DNA from: an uncultured Alphaproteobacteria bacterium
GTDB taxonomy: Bacteria > Pseudomonadota > Alphaproteobacteria > GCA-2731375
DNA: 64,000 nt
Reading direction: 5' to 3'
Assembly: GCA_951812805.1 (NCBI GenBank)
Contig: CATOSZ010000003.1
Coordinates: 1,504,557-1,568,556 of the forward strand
A model generated the notes under the pieces. That model was given only the letters and a program-made list of their open reading frames with translations, had not been told where the DNA came from and did not search any database. This document shows, piece after piece, positions 26,778 through 35,755 of this stretch. Each line of letters begins with the position of its first letter. The first letter of the stretch is position 1. Both the position numbers and the translations under genes were made by a program.

Positions 26778-27165
26778 GCGCCTCGGCGGTTTCCGGCAGG
26801 CCGGCGGCGGTGAGAGCGTGAAGCGTTTCGGCCAGCATGTCGGGGTGCATGCCCGCACGGGCCGAGCGGATCGAGGCGAGACACAGACCCGGCTCCAGGC
26901 GCCGCGCGGTGTCGAGCATCGCCCGCGCCTCCCCCTGACGCCCGGCCATTGCCAGGCTCGCCGCCAGATGGGAATAGGAGAGGTACCCCGCACCCTGAAA
27001 GCCGCAACACTCGCGACCGGCCGCGACTGCCTCGTCCAGGCGACCGAGGACGCGGAGCGCGCTGCCCTTCAACATCAAGGTGACGAAGCGCAGCGGATCG
27101 CGCGGGCTCAACCGTAGCGCCATCTCATAGTGGCGAAGCGCGGTCGTCGGTGTAGCGGGACAGAA
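26749..27165 (-). pseudogene. C-terminal TPR fragment of an adenylate cyclase-type regulator
   Basis: The frame reads TPTTALRHYEMALRLSPRDP, LRVLGRLDEAVAAGRE, AASLAMAGRQGEARAML and ends at SSDP. These are tetratricopeptide repeats like those at the end of the class III cyclase/TPR proteins common in rhizobia. There is no start or N-terminus: the frame runs into AT-rich foreign sequence near 27165. The missing upstream part matches the fragment at 32337-32496 on the same strand, so both belong to one gene split by the insertion between them. About 250 residues between the two parts are lost. Confidence 0.75.
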
Positions 27166-27286
27166 ATAATTAAGAATCATGTTCGGAAATATTTTTTCAC
27201 GGTCGAAACCGTCTGGAAAATCGCCGTGATTTTGGGGGCATTCCGGCCTGGAAAATCGGCCACGATGCGTTGGTGATGGAGGCCTT
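27166..27286. other. AT-rich junction between the broken TPR gene and the phage gene
   Basis: About 120 bases that are much richer in A and T than either side (TAATTAAGAATCATG and ATATTTTTTC). No gene is visible. The stretch TGTAGCGGGACAG near 27155 resembles the end of an IS481-type element, but I cannot show a matching partner end, so this is only a resemblance. This is the left boundary of the foreign segment in the cyclase/TPR gene. Confidence 0.45.
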
Positions 27287-29362
27287 TCATGAGACCCTGT
27301 AGATTTTCCAATTGATCCACCACCGGCCCCCGCGCACTGGTCGAATATCAGTGACCCCCTTACACCAGAGATCGAGCTTGAGGCGCAGCGTCTGACCGCC
27401 GCTCCAGCGCGTTAAAGGCAAGACAGTGACCTGCACACCCCACAATACGTCCGGCGGGACACCTGGATTAGATATCACGTGGGCATTGGTAATCCCGCCC
27501 GTGCCGAGATAGGTGGCGTCGGTGCCATTCCAGGCGCTGATCGGCACGCCGGTCCGCTCCACGAACCAGGTGCCGGCGAGCCTAATCGCCGCGGAATGTT
27601 TGACGCCCCAGCGGGGGATGGGGAGAGATCCCTGATCGGCGACGATCTTGCGCGAGATGACGACGCCGTTGAATTCGGCGTCCCCGGACTTCTGGATGCG
27701 CCAGCCGGATTTACCGGTCCGAAAATTAGAACTCTGAATGACGCCAGAAAGTTTCTCGCTACCGACCGCCCCGTCCCTGATCCCCTGCGAGCCGACGACG
27801 ATAGAGCCGGCGCGGATGTGAGAGCTGGTAATGGAGTTAGCCGCGATCGCGTTCGCGGTTACGCTTCCGGGCATCAGAATATTCCCGTCGAGGCGTTTAT
27901 CGATGCGTAGCCACGCGCGACCCGACCAGGCGCGGGTCTCTGCCCACGAGCCGCTCGGGTAATACAGTGTGACTGTATCTGAGACTATCGGAGCACCAGG
28001 CAACGCGAGACGAGCCTCCGCGCCAGACCATGCGGCGCGAAGAGCGCGGCGATAAAAGTCCCCCCGCGCGCGCTTTCCGGACGCGCCATCCTCGCCATCC
28101 TCGCCGTCCTTGCCGGGATTACCATCCTTGCCGTCGCGAGAGTACCGCGAGAACAGCGCGGGGGTGGAGAAATTACCCCAAGCGCCGGCGCGGCCCTGGC
28201 GGCTGGATACCCACTCGGAGGGGAGGTCGACGGTGACCCCCCGGGGATCGCGCGACCAGCCGTAGGGGAGATAGGAGTCTACGACACGGTCGCCCGTGGG
28301 CCGGGCGGGCGCGGTGGCGCCCGCCGTGCGGCGAAAGATGTATTCGGTCGACCGGGCGGCGCCGCGCGGTGGCGGCAGGGTGGCGGCGGCGTAGGCCGGT
28401 TCCGACTCCCGGCCGTGGGCGTCGACCGCCACGATGGCGAAGCGCCAGGTGCCGGCGGGCGGATCCTGGCTCTCCCAGGGACTGGCGGTGAGCAGGCCGT
28501 CGTGCAGCGGCGTCATGGCCGAGCGTGGGTCCCGCGCGCCCGGCGCGTACAGAATGCGGTATCCGACGACGGTGGGGGATGCGGCGTCGCGCCAGCCGAA
28601 GCGCCGGGTGCCGTCGGCGGCGGCCGCGACCGTGAAGGCCTCCGGCGCGGCGGGCGCCGGGCCGGCCACGCCGGCGGCCTTGAATTTGGCCACGAAGGGC
28701 GTGCCCGCCGGGGCGGCGTCGGAGCCGGGCGTCACCACCACGTCGATTTCGCCGCCGGCGCGGGCGATCCAGCTGGCGCTGGTCTCGCCGGCGGAGAGCC
28801 TGGCGACGACGCGCATCTCGCCGCCGTCGTCGGCGCGGATGGTGCCGCCACGCCAGTCGCCGGCCACGGAGAGTGTGGCGGTGATCTCCACCAAGTGGGC
28901 GCGGCCAACCTGGACGGGCGCCTCCGAGAAGCCGATGGCGAGCACACGCGGCGTCTCGCGGCGCAGGCGGGGCAGCGGCACCGCGAGGTCGGAGGTGGCG
29001 GCCCGGTGATAGGCGTCGACCTCGTCGATCGCCTCGAAGCGGGTCGTGCCGTCGGCGCGCGGCCGGACCGAGACGATCCGGACCTTGGCCGGCGGGCTGC
29101 CGGCCGGGTAGAGCCGCCAGAGGATGTCCAGGGGATCGTCGCCCGCCGCGCCCGGGGCGGCGGGCAGCGGCGCGGCCAACAGGACCTCGTCATCGCCCCC
29201 GCCGCCAGGACGAGCGACCAGGGTGGTGTGCAGGGCGCCGTCGGCGAGACGCAGGATTATGTAATCCTCGCCGGTGAGCTCGACGGGGCGGGAGAGACGC
29301 AGGCGGCGCTCGTTGCCGCCGAGCAGACGGCCGGCGAGGCCGCCGTCGATCAGGCCGTGGGT
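27287..29362 (-). pseudogene. Truncated phage tail-tip (host specificity protein J-like) gene
   Basis: About 690 codons remain, ending at TGA 27287-27289. The order is a beta-rich tail-tip core, two fibronectin-like segments (VGRAHLVEITATLS, APEAFTVAAAADGTRRF), a collagen-like patch (GKDGNPGKDGEDGEDGASGK), and a fibre stretch (TANAIAANSITSSHIRAGSI) with GAVGSEKLSGVIQSSN. This is typical of the C-terminal part of phage tail central-tip proteins. The N-terminal half is gone: an IS21 end starts at 29363, and the ATG available there is accidental. It is a prophage or GTA-like relic; no other phage genes are near. Confidence 0.8.
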
Positions 29363-29468
29363 GTGAATCGGCATGCAAAACTGACCCACTTTGGTGGGTT
29401 ATGAGCGGTAAGAATTGACCCACCTGGAACGCTAGCATCCGCACGGAACAGTGCGGAGGAAAGAGCAG

Positions 29469-30977
29469 GTGGTATTGATGGAAAGCGTATTGAAGATCCG
29501 ACGTTGGATATTACGGGAGGGTCGGAGTATCCGATCTGTATCTCGTCAGACTGGTTTGTCGCGGAACACGATTAAGAAGTATCTGAAGGACGGCGATCCA
29601 CCGAGCTATCAGCGGCGCGTTTCACCCGTCCGGCGTAAGCTTAGCGATGGCTTCGCCAGCCGGCTTCGGGCGCTCTTTGAGCAGGACCTGGGGCGCCCGC
29701 GCCGTGAGCGCCGGACGGCCAAGAAGCTTTATGAGCAGCTTGTGTCGGAAGGCTATAGCGGATCCTACTCGACGGTTCAGAGGTTTGTCCGCGACCTGAA
29801 GCGTTCTGGCGCCGGATCGGGGGATGCGTTCATTCCGTTGCACTTTACGGCAGGTGACGCGCTCCAGTTTGACTGGAGCACGGAATACGCTGTCCTGGGC
29901 GGTGTCGAGCAGAAGGTAAAGGTTGCCCACTTCCGCCTATGTCATAGCCGCAAGCCCTTTGTTGTTGCCTATCCCAGCGAATCTCAGGAGATGGTGCTGG
30001 ACGCCTTTGCACGGGCGATGTCTTTCTATGGCGGCGTACCGCGCCGGGTGATCATCGACAACCCCAAGACGATGGTAACCTATGTTTCGCGCTCTAAGGA
30101 CCGTGTGTTCCATCCGCGCTTTCTGGCGTTGATGAACCACTATGTGATGGAACCGGTTGCTTGCACACCCGCGGCGGGGTGGGAGAAGGGTCAGATTGAG
30201 AACCAGGTTGGGTTCCTGCGGGGACAGCTGTTTGCGCCCAAGCCCGCCTTTGACGATCTGGATGCGCTGAACGGCTGGTTGCGTCTGCGCTGCGAGGAAT
30301 TGGCGAATCGCGCCCACCCCGAACAATCGGATCGCAAGATCTCGGACGTGTTCGCAGACGAGTGCGCCGAACTGCGTCCCCTGGGCCGGGCTTTTGACGG
30401 CTATGTTGAGAAGGCCGCTCGTGTCCGCTCTACCTGTCTGGTCCAATATGCCACCAATCGCTATAGCGTCCCCTCCCGGTTCGCCGGGGAGCTTGTCTCT
30501 CTGCGCGCCTATGCGGACCGGATCGTGGTTGTGTCAGGGCAGAATGTGATTGCCGAGCACAAGCGCCGCTTTACCCGCAACGCCAGCTATTTCGAGCCCT
30601 GGCATTACCTGCCCCTACTCGACCGCAAGCCCGGCGCGCTGAGAGATGGCGCGCCCTTTGTGGGTTGGCAATTGCCTGAGGCGATGCACCGGGTCAGGGC
30701 GCATTACATGGCCGGCAAAGGCGGGGACCGGGAGTTTGTCGATCTGCTCCTGCTGGCCCAGGATCACGGGATCGAGGTGGTCGAGATAGCCTGTGAACTG
30801 GCCGTGGAGCAGAACACGCTGCGCCTTCCGGCCATCATCAATCTGATCAACCAACTGGTGGAGCCGGTCATCGCGCCATGGGGCGAGAGCCACGCCTATC
30901 CGCAACTGACCTTGCGGCCCGAAGCGGACTGCAAGCGCTATGAGACGCTGTGCGTTGCCGGGGAGGCCGTCGCATGA
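29469..30977 (+). CDS. istA: IS21 transposase IstA
   Basis: About 502 residues from a GTG at 29469, eight bases after GGAGGA; ATG 29478 and GTG 29451 are alternatives. The N-terminus is an HTH ([20 protein letters not shown]). The DDE triad is in [17 protein letters not shown] and [18 protein letters not shown], the last being highly typical of IstA. The C-terminal part ([15 protein letters not shown]) is a beta-barrel. It overlaps istB by ATGA. Both genes appear intact, so the element could still be active. Confidence 0.92.
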   Translation: MVLMESVLKIRRWILREGRSIRSVSRQTGLSRNTIKKYLKDGDPPSYQRRVSPVRRKLSDGFASRLRALFEQDLGRPRRERRTAKKLYEQLVSEGYSGSYSTVQRFVRDLKRSGAGSGDAFIPLHFTAGDALQFDWSTEYAVLGGVEQKVKVAHFRLCHSRKPFVVAYPSESQEMVLDAFARAMSFYGGVPRRVIIDNPKTMVTYVSRSKDRVFHPRFLALMNHYVMEPVACTPAAGWEKGQIENQVGFLRGQLFAPKPAFDDLDALNGWLRLRCEELANRAHPEQSDRKISDVFADECAELRPLGRAFDGYVEKAARVRSTCLVQYATNRYSVPSRFAGELVSLRAYADRIVVVSGQNVIAEHKRRFTRNASYFEPWHYLPLLDRKPGALRDGAPFVGWQLPEAMHRVRAHYMAGKGGDREFVDLLLLAQDHGIEVVEIACELAVEQNTLRLPAIINLINQLVEPVIAPWGESHAYPQLTLRPEADCKRYETLCVAGEAVA

Positions 30978-31705
30978 AAGCTTTGATAGACCAACTGATC
31001 GCCCTGAGGCTGTATGGAATGGCGGCTTGCGCCGAAGCTTTGCTGGCCGCGCGCAAGCCGCCAAGTCTGACCACTGCGATAAAGCAACTGATCGACGCCG
31101 AGACTGTAGAGCGCCGGGTGCGCTCTATCCAGCACCAAATGCGGGCCTCGAAGTTCCCCCACCATAAGGACTTCGCCACTTTCGATTACGGCCTAGCCGC
31201 CGTCACCCAAGCGCAAATCGACCCCTTCTGCTCAGGGCAGTTCACCCAGGAGGCCCACAACCTCATTCTGGTGGGCGGAACCGGTACGGGCAAAACCCAC
31301 ATCGCCATTGCTCTGGGGACGCTGTTGATCAATCAGGGAAAGAAGGTCCGTTTCTTCAACGCCGTCGATCTGATCAATGCGCTGATCAAGGAACAGGCCG
31401 AAGGCAACGCCGGCAAGATCATCCGGCAACTGACGGCCATGGATTGCGTCATCATCGACGAACTGGGCTATATCCCATTCCCCAAATCCGGCGGTGCGCT
31501 CTTGTTCCACCTGATCAGCAAACTCTATGAGAAGACCAGCGTCATCATCACCACCAATCTGGAGTTCGGGGAATGGGTCTCCGTCTTCGGAGATGCAAAA
31601 ATGACAACCGCGTTGCTGGATCGTGTAACGCATCACTGCGCAATCATCGAAACAGGCAACATGTCTTACCGCTTCGCACAAAGCAAACAGCGACGACAAA
31701 AGTAG
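30974..31705 (+). CDS. istB: IS21 helper ATPase IstB
   Basis: 243 residues from the ATG at 30974, which overlaps the istA stop. Walker A is GGTGTGKTH, Walker B is VIIDELGY, and sensor-type ITTNLEF follows. IstB is a DnaA/DnaC-like ATPase that remodels target DNA and activates IstA. The gene is full length and followed after 13 bases by a strong hairpin terminator. Confidence 0.93.
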   Translation: MKALIDQLIALRLYGMAACAEALLAARKPPSLTTAIKQLIDAETVERRVRSIQHQMRASKFPHHKDFATFDYGLAAVTQAQIDPFCSGQFTQEAHNLILVGGTGTGKTHIAIALGTLLINQGKKVRFFNAVDLINALIKEQAEGNAGKIIRQLTAMDCVIIDELGYIPFPKSGGALLFHLISKLYEKTSVIITTNLEFGEWVSVFGDAKMTTALLDRVTHHCAIIETGNMSYRFAQSKQRRQK

Positions 31706-31718
31706 CCGCCCTGTAAGC

Positions 31719-31767
31719 AAAGCCCCAGGCTGATCCGCTATATGGAGCCAATCAGCCTGGGGGCTTT
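31719..31767 (+). terminator. Intrinsic-type terminator after istB
   Basis: A 16-base arm beginning AAAGCCCC pairs with a 17-base arm ending GGGGGCTTT with one bulged base, enclosing a 16-base loop. The stem is followed by a TTT and CAT, a weak T-tract. It lies 13 bases after the istB stop. Confidence 0.7.
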
Positions 31768-31868
31768 CATCGCAAAGGCGGGCAAATCAAAACGGGTCCT
31801 GTACAGATTGTTCTGCAAAAGGGGTTTCGTAGCTGGGGCACAAGTCCGGGCCGATGGGGTGGATGAGC

Positions 31869-31991
31869 TGCCTCCGGCTGGTCCGGGCTCTCGCGATCGA
31901 AATCCATGAGGACTGGCTGGATGCCAACCGCTAGCTCAACATGATCCATCTCAAGGAGAGCAAAAGCGAACGCATCCAGAAAGCCGCCTGA
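31869..31991 (+). pseudogene. C-terminal relic of an IS256-like transposase
   Basis: The frame reads CLRLVRALAIEIHEDWLDAN, then an Arg, a TAG stop, LNMIHLKESKSERIQKAA and TGA. The stretch resembles the conserved end of IS256-family transposases (LVRALAxExHExW with a following YLNM), the TAG standing where Tyr is expected. Upstream of 31869 the frame is lost. It is a short degraded remnant inside the longer IS21 interval. Confidence 0.45.
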
Positions 31992-32000
31992 CGGCGGCTC

Positions 32001-32048
32001 GGCATGCCTGGCGCTCCGAGCAATCGAAATCTCCGCGCCAGGCATGCC
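32001..32048. repeat. 14-base perfect inverted repeat
   Basis: GGCATGCCTGGCGC at 32001-32014 is matched exactly in reverse complement at 32035-32048, with a 20-base loop. A second small hairpin (GCCGCC...GGCGGC) sits at 31983-31998 over the relic transposase stop. They may be the terminator or end of the degraded element. Confidence 0.6.
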
Positions 32049-32160
32049 GGTGGCCCTCATCGGCAGCCATGACAAACTTGCAGAACAGTCTGGACACTAC
32101 TTCAAAAGCTCATTGCCACTTCAAGAACCCCACCTGATCCCCACGTTCCGCCGCCGGCCC

Positions 32161-32267
32161 GGTTGTCCCGGTGGGCCCACAGGCCCCTCCCACGCGGCTT
32201 CGCTCCGCGTAACGCAAAGCGCTACACGAAGCCGCGCGGGGCCCTCCCGTGGACTACCGGGACAACC
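32161..32267. repeat. Imperfect long palindrome
   Basis: The arm beginning GGTTGTCCCGG at 32161 is matched by CCGGGACAACC ending at 32267, and the inner CGCGGCTTCG and CGAAGCCGCG also pair. The arms are about 41 bases with several mismatches, and the loop is about 25 bases. It sits just inside the right IS21 end and could be a small hairpin element or the end of another relic. Confidence 0.6.
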
Positions 32268-32336
32268 TCCGTCGAAGCAAGGGGGGGGGTCAATTTTGCA
32301 CGCCGATAGGGGGTCAGAATTAAATGCTGATTGACA

Positions 32337-32496
32337 CGCGGGTGACATCGACCGCCTCGCCCTTGTAGGTGAAGGACGAATTGCGCGCGATGACGAAGAG
32401 GGAGCGGAACCGGCTGAGCGAGGTGATGACGTCCTCGGCGATGCCGTCGGCGAAAAATTCCTGCTCCGGCGCGCTTCTCCCATGTTCCTCGTTTGT
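32337..32496 (-). pseudogene. Internal fragment of the adenylate cyclase/TPR regulator
   Basis: The frame reads PEQEFFADGIAEDVITSLSR, then FRSLFVIARNSSFTYKGEAV, ending with DVTRV at the IS21 boundary. This is the signature linker between the cyclase domain and the TPR domain of class III cyclase/TPR proteins (FADGI-ED-IT-LSR and IARNSSFTYKG). A TGA at 32497-32499 closes the frame upstream, so the cyclase domain is absent. It pairs with the C-terminal fragment at 26749-27165. Confidence 0.8.
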
Positions 32497-32592
32497 TCAC
32501 GCATTTTGCTGTTTTGCGCCGGATTGAGAGGAACCGCTAACGCGGGAGCAACCTTTTGTCAATGGCCAATTTCAAGCAAACGTCACGCGACA

Positions 32593-32666
32593 ATCGGGTA
32601 GGAGGGGTCCTCTCGGCGCCCCTCCTCCCACACCACCGGGCATACGTTCTACGTACCACGGCGGTT
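32593..32666 (-). ncRNA. Intron domains V and VI (ribozyme 3' end)
   Basis: Domain V: on the minus strand CCGCCG pairs with CGGUGG and an upper helix UACGU/ACGUA closes a small loop, with a two-base bulge on the 3' side, about 34 bases, overlapping the stop of the intron ORF. Domain VI: the arms GGAGGAGGGG and CCCCTCCT enclose a short loop, and the CTAC that follows may hold the bulged branch-point A before the terminal CCCGAT. Confidence 0.6.
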
Positions 32667-34088
32667 TCCGGTCAGTTGTAACGCGAGATACCTATCGGTC
32701 ATAGGGACAAGCCCCTGGCCTTCGAACCAAGCCAGGGTCATGGCTTCGGTGGCTTGATAGCTGAGGGACTTGCGCCACCAGCCCTTGCCGGAGAGAGCCA
32801 AGATCCAGGCCCGCCGCTCGGGCACCCCGAGGCTTCGCAGGAAGTCCGCTTGCGCCTTGGTGCGCTTGCATTGCTTGAGCCGGACACAGCGCAGTTTTCG
32901 ACGGATCCAGCCGTCGAGACGCCGAAGCTGGCTCGCGCAACGGGCATGGCGGAAGTACGTCACCCAGCCGGCGAGGAAGCCGTTGAGTTCGCCGACCATG
33001 CGCGCGAGGCTGATGCCCCGGTTGCGCCGGGTGATCTCGCGAACCCGTTGCTTCGCCCGCCGCAGGCTTTGCGGCGCGATGCCGAGCGATCCATCCGACA
33101 ACAGCCGGTGGCCGAGGAACTTGCGGTCCCCGGCCGGAGCGACGGCACTTTTCTCCTGGTTGACCCGCAGATGCAACCTGCCTTGGAGGAATTCGGCGAC
33201 CGAGGCCATCACCCGCTCGCCCGCCGCTCGAGTGCGAACGTAGATGTTCACGTCGTCGGCATAACGGCAGAAGCTATGGCCCCGCGCCTCCAGCATCCGG
33301 TCCAGATCGTCCAGTAGAAGATTGGCCAGCAGCGGCGACAGCGGGCCGCCTTGCGGCGTGCCCTCATGGCGCCGGATGCAGACGCCGGTCTGCATCATCC
33401 CCGCTTGCAGAAAGCGACGGATGGTGCGCAGCAGGCGCTTGTCGCCAATCCGCCCAGCCAGTCGGGACATCAGAATGTCGTGATTGACCCGGTCGAAGAA
33501 CGCCTCCAGATCCAGGTCGACCACAATCCCGCGGCCTTCGGCAACGTACTTACCCGCTTGGGCCAGAGCATCGTGAGCGCTCCGGCCCGGACGGAAGCCG
33601 AAACTCGAAGCCGAGAAACCCGGATCGAGGATCGGCTGAAGGACGTGCAGGATGGCTTGCTGAACCAGACGATCCAGCACCGTCGGGATGCCCAATTGCC
33701 GCATCCCGCCTCCCGGCTTGGGGATCGAGACCCCCTTCACCGGTTGGGGCCGATAGTCGCCTCGCGACAACGCCGCCACCAGCGCGTCCTTGTGATCGAC
33801 GAGCCAGAGCCGCAGGTCTTGGATGGTCATCCCATCCACGCCCGCCGACCCCTTGTTCGCCTTCACCCGCTTGTAGGCTTGGTTCAGGTTGGCGGAACTC
33901 ACCACCCGTTCCATCAGGTCTTGCGTCAAGGCTCGTTGCCGGTCCAACGCCGTGCGCACTTGTGGCACCTCGCAGGCTCCAGTTCCGGTTCCGCCGTCAC
34001 CAGGGGCCTCGGGGCGCAGCGCCTTCATCAGGGCCTCGTCGAAAAGGTCCAATTGATAGCCACCGCCTTGCTGCCGCTCCATGCTCAT
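32649..34088 (-). CDS. ltrA: Group II intron reverse transcriptase/maturase
   Basis: 479 residues. Reverse transcriptase blocks include SAGVDGMTI, YRPQPVKGVSIPKPGGGMRQ, the SFGFRPGRSAHDAL motif, VVDLDLEAFFDRVNHD, EGTPQGGPLSPLLANLLL and the catalytic YADD at 276-279. The maturase domain X (NGFLAGWVTYFRHARC) follows. It ends with GNRRGT and has no HNH endonuclease domain, which fits group IIC-like proteins that use RNA rather than endonuclease cleavage. The gene is intact, so the intron may be mobile. Confidence 0.94.
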   Translation of the reverse strand: MSMERQQGGGYQLDLFDEALMKALRPEAPGDGGTGTGACEVPQVRTALDRQRALTQDLMERVVSSANLNQAYKRVKANKGSAGVDGMTIQDLRLWLVDHKDALVAALSRGDYRPQPVKGVSIPKPGGGMRQLGIPTVLDRLVQQAILHVLQPILDPGFSASSFGFRPGRSAHDALAQAGKYVAEGRGIVVDLDLEAFFDRVNHDILMSRLAGRIGDKRLLRTIRRFLQAGMMQTGVCIRRHEGTPQGGPLSPLLANLLLDDLDRMLEARGHSFCRYADDVNIYVRTRAAGERVMASVAEFLQGRLHLRVNQEKSAVAPAGDRKFLGHRLLSDGSLGIAPQSLRRAKQRVREITRRNRGISLARMVGELNGFLAGWVTYFRHARCASQLRRLDGWIRRKLRCVRLKQCKRTKAQADFLRSLGVPERRAWILALSGKGWWRKSLSYQATEAMTLAWFEGQGLVPMTDRYLALQLTGNRRGT

Positions 34089-34500
34089 CGAGTTGGTCCA
34101 GACTGCTCCTTGCTATTCGGATTCGGCCCTTCGGCGCCTCGCGGCCCCTACTATGGCCTCGGCTGACTTCTCCACCGCCGTCGCTCCCCGTCGCCGGGTC
34201 GCTACTCGGTTCCCCCGAGAGCGCTGGAGATCTCCCTGGGTAAAACCTTGATCTTTCCGCCGGTCGCGGCCGGATTTACCAATGCGATGTCCGAACGACT
34301 ATCGGGCATCGCCATCCATTGCTGGCTTACCCCATCGCACCGGCCTGATATCCGGTTTCTGTTCGTCCGCTCCGGATTTTGCCTCCGGCTTCCTCCCCAC
34401 CCCACCTCGCGGCGACGCAGTTGCCTTCAGCTAACGGTTCCGGTCGTTACGGCCCGTAGAGAACTTCCATCTCCTAGATCAACGCCATGCCAGGCACACA

Positions 34501-34533
34501 GAAAAGGGGTCCGCGGAACATTCCGCGGACCCC
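34501..34533 (-). terminator. Intrinsic terminator of the dctP-like gene and intron insertion site
   Basis: On the minus strand GGGGTCCGCGGAA and TTCCGCGGACCCC form a 13-base stem, followed by TTTTCT. The group II intron begins immediately after this T-tract. The hairpin is 48 bases after the DctP stop. Confidence 0.85.
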
Positions 34534-34580
34534 GAGATCCAGCGCCGGCCGAGGCCGGGCTTATGTCGTCAGGCGACCTC

Positions 34581-35654
34581 CTACTGGTAGGTGCCTTTCA
34601 GGAATTGCATGTCGCCCCAGGTCTTGTACTGTTGGCGGAAACCGAAGTAGCTGTCGGCGACCTTCTTGAAGAGCGGGTCCTTGGCCTTCTCTTCTTCCAC
34701 GACCTCGAGCCAGGCCGTTTCCATCGTCTTCAGGACCGAGTCGGGCCAACGATGGTTGGTGACGCCGTACTTGTCTTTCATCTGCGCCATGGCGCCGAAG
34801 TTTTTCGCCTCGGTCTCGGCATAGACGTACATGACGCTCTCACCCAGCGCGACTTCGATCATCGCCTGATGGGTGTCGTCCAGACCCTTGAACAGCGAGC
34901 GGTTCATCAGCAGCTCGGAAACCGAAACCTGCTGGTGCCAGCCCGGGAAGTAGTTGTTCTTGGCGATCTGGTAGAAGCCGAGGGCGATGTCGATGGTCGG
35001 CATCGAGAACTCGGTGGCGTCGATGACGCCGCGCTCCAGCGCCGGATAGATGTCCGCGCCGGCGAGCAGCTGGGTCGACACGCCAAGCTTGGTCATGACC
35101 TTGGCGCCCAGGCCGAAGAAGCGCATCTTCATGCCCTTCAACTGGTCGAGGTTCTCGATCGGCTCGCGGAACCAACCCGATGTCTCCGGGCCGATGGCGA
35201 AGCTGTCGAAGCTGATCAGGTCGTGCTTGACGTAGATTTCGTCGCGCAGCTCGTTGCCGCCGCCAAACATCTTCCAAGCCATGAATTCACCGATCTGCGG
35301 GCCGAAGGGCACCGTGGTGAAGAAGGACAGGGCCGGGTATTTGCCGATGTGGTAGCCAGGCGTCGTCCAGCAGCTCTCGATCGCGCCCTTGGAAACCGAG
35401 TCGAAGCACTCGAGCGCCGGCACCAGCGCGCCCGGCTCGAAGAACTTCAGGTTCAGCTTGCCGGCCGACATCCGTTGCAGGTTCTTGGAGAACCGAACGC
35501 CCGAGGTACCGATGTGCGGCAGCTTGGAGCCGAACGCACTTTGCATTTTCCATTTGACGCGCTTCTGCGCCTCGGCCGTTCCGGCAAAGGCAAGCGCGAC
35601 ACCGACAGCCAAGCCAGCCATCGCGGCGGGCTTGAGGAACTTGGTCACGGACAT
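34581..35654 (-). CDS. dctP: TRAP transporter substrate-binding protein (DctP family)
   Basis: 357 residues with a signal peptide cleaved near AGTAEAQ. The periplasmic domain shows the family's ligand-binding beginnings (WKMQSAFGSKLPHIGTSGVR, ESCWTTPGYHIGKYPAL) and the Arg-bearing segment NLDQLKGMKMRFFGLGAKVM, which in DctP binds the substrate carboxylate. It resembles the TakP-type branch that binds 2-oxo acids or similar. No DctQ or DctM is present; the membrane partners are elsewhere. It is transcribed leftward and ends with a strong terminator into which the intron has inserted. Confidence 0.85.
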   Translation of the reverse strand: MSVTKFLKPAAMAGLAVGVALAFAGTAEAQKRVKWKMQSAFGSKLPHIGTSGVRFSKNLQRMSAGKLNLKFFEPGALVPALECFDSVSKGAIESCWTTPGYHIGKYPALSFFTTVPFGPQIGEFMAWKMFGGGNELRDEIYVKHDLISFDSFAIGPETSGWFREPIENLDQLKGMKMRFFGLGAKVMTKLGVSTQLLAGADIYPALERGVIDATEFSMPTIDIALGFYQIAKNNYFPGWHQQVSVSELLMNRSLFKGLDDTHQAMIEVALGESVMYVYAETEAKNFGAMAQMKDKYGVTNHRWPDSVLKTMETAWLEVVEEEKAKDPLFKKVADSYFGFRQQYKTWGDMQFLKGTYQ

Positions 35655-35755
35655 TCCGTATCCTCCCTATTTCTATGTGTCCCAGTGCGAAGTATTGTCG
35701 CAGCGCGGTGAGGGCGCAACCGAAATAATCCGATTGGCGAAATCAGGGAGTTCCA

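Larger units (their letters stand above)
29363..32336 (+). mobile_element. IS21-family insertion sequence (istA-istB)
   Basis: The left end at 29363 reads TGTGAATCGGCATGCAAAAC and the right end, read inward from 32336, starts TGTCAATCAGCATTTAATTC. They share 21 of 28 terminal bases including CTGACCC. Repeated TGACCC boxes are inside both ends, as is usual for IS21. The 2.97 kb length exceeds the usual 2-2.5 kb because the 3' part carries a transposase relic and palindromes. The flanks (phage gene left, cyclase gene right) show no matching target duplication, so a deletion or recombination followed insertion. Alternatively the two ends come from two elements. Confidence 0.65.
32593..34499 (-). 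mobile_element. Group II intron (group IIC-like), 1907 bases
   Basis: On the minus strand the intron starts GTGTGCCTGGCATGG at 34499, a good match to the GUGYG 5' consensus, and ends CTACCCGAT at 32593 (AY end). It encodes a reverse transcriptase in domain IV and carries domain V/VI-like structures at the 3' end. The non-coding 34089-34499 segment would form domains I-III. The 5' exon is the stem and T-tract of the dctP terminator, the preferred target of group IIC introns. Exact ends are inferred from consensus. Confidence 0.8.

Noticed and set aside
32121..32504. 127-residue minus-strand frame over the cyclase linker
   Set aside because: The real frame is the neighbouring one carrying FADGI and IARNSSFTYKG; this one is Arg/Ser-rich shadow.
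33351..34166. Plus-strand frames over the intron
   Set aside because: Antisense to the intron reverse transcriptase, which has all the expected motifs.
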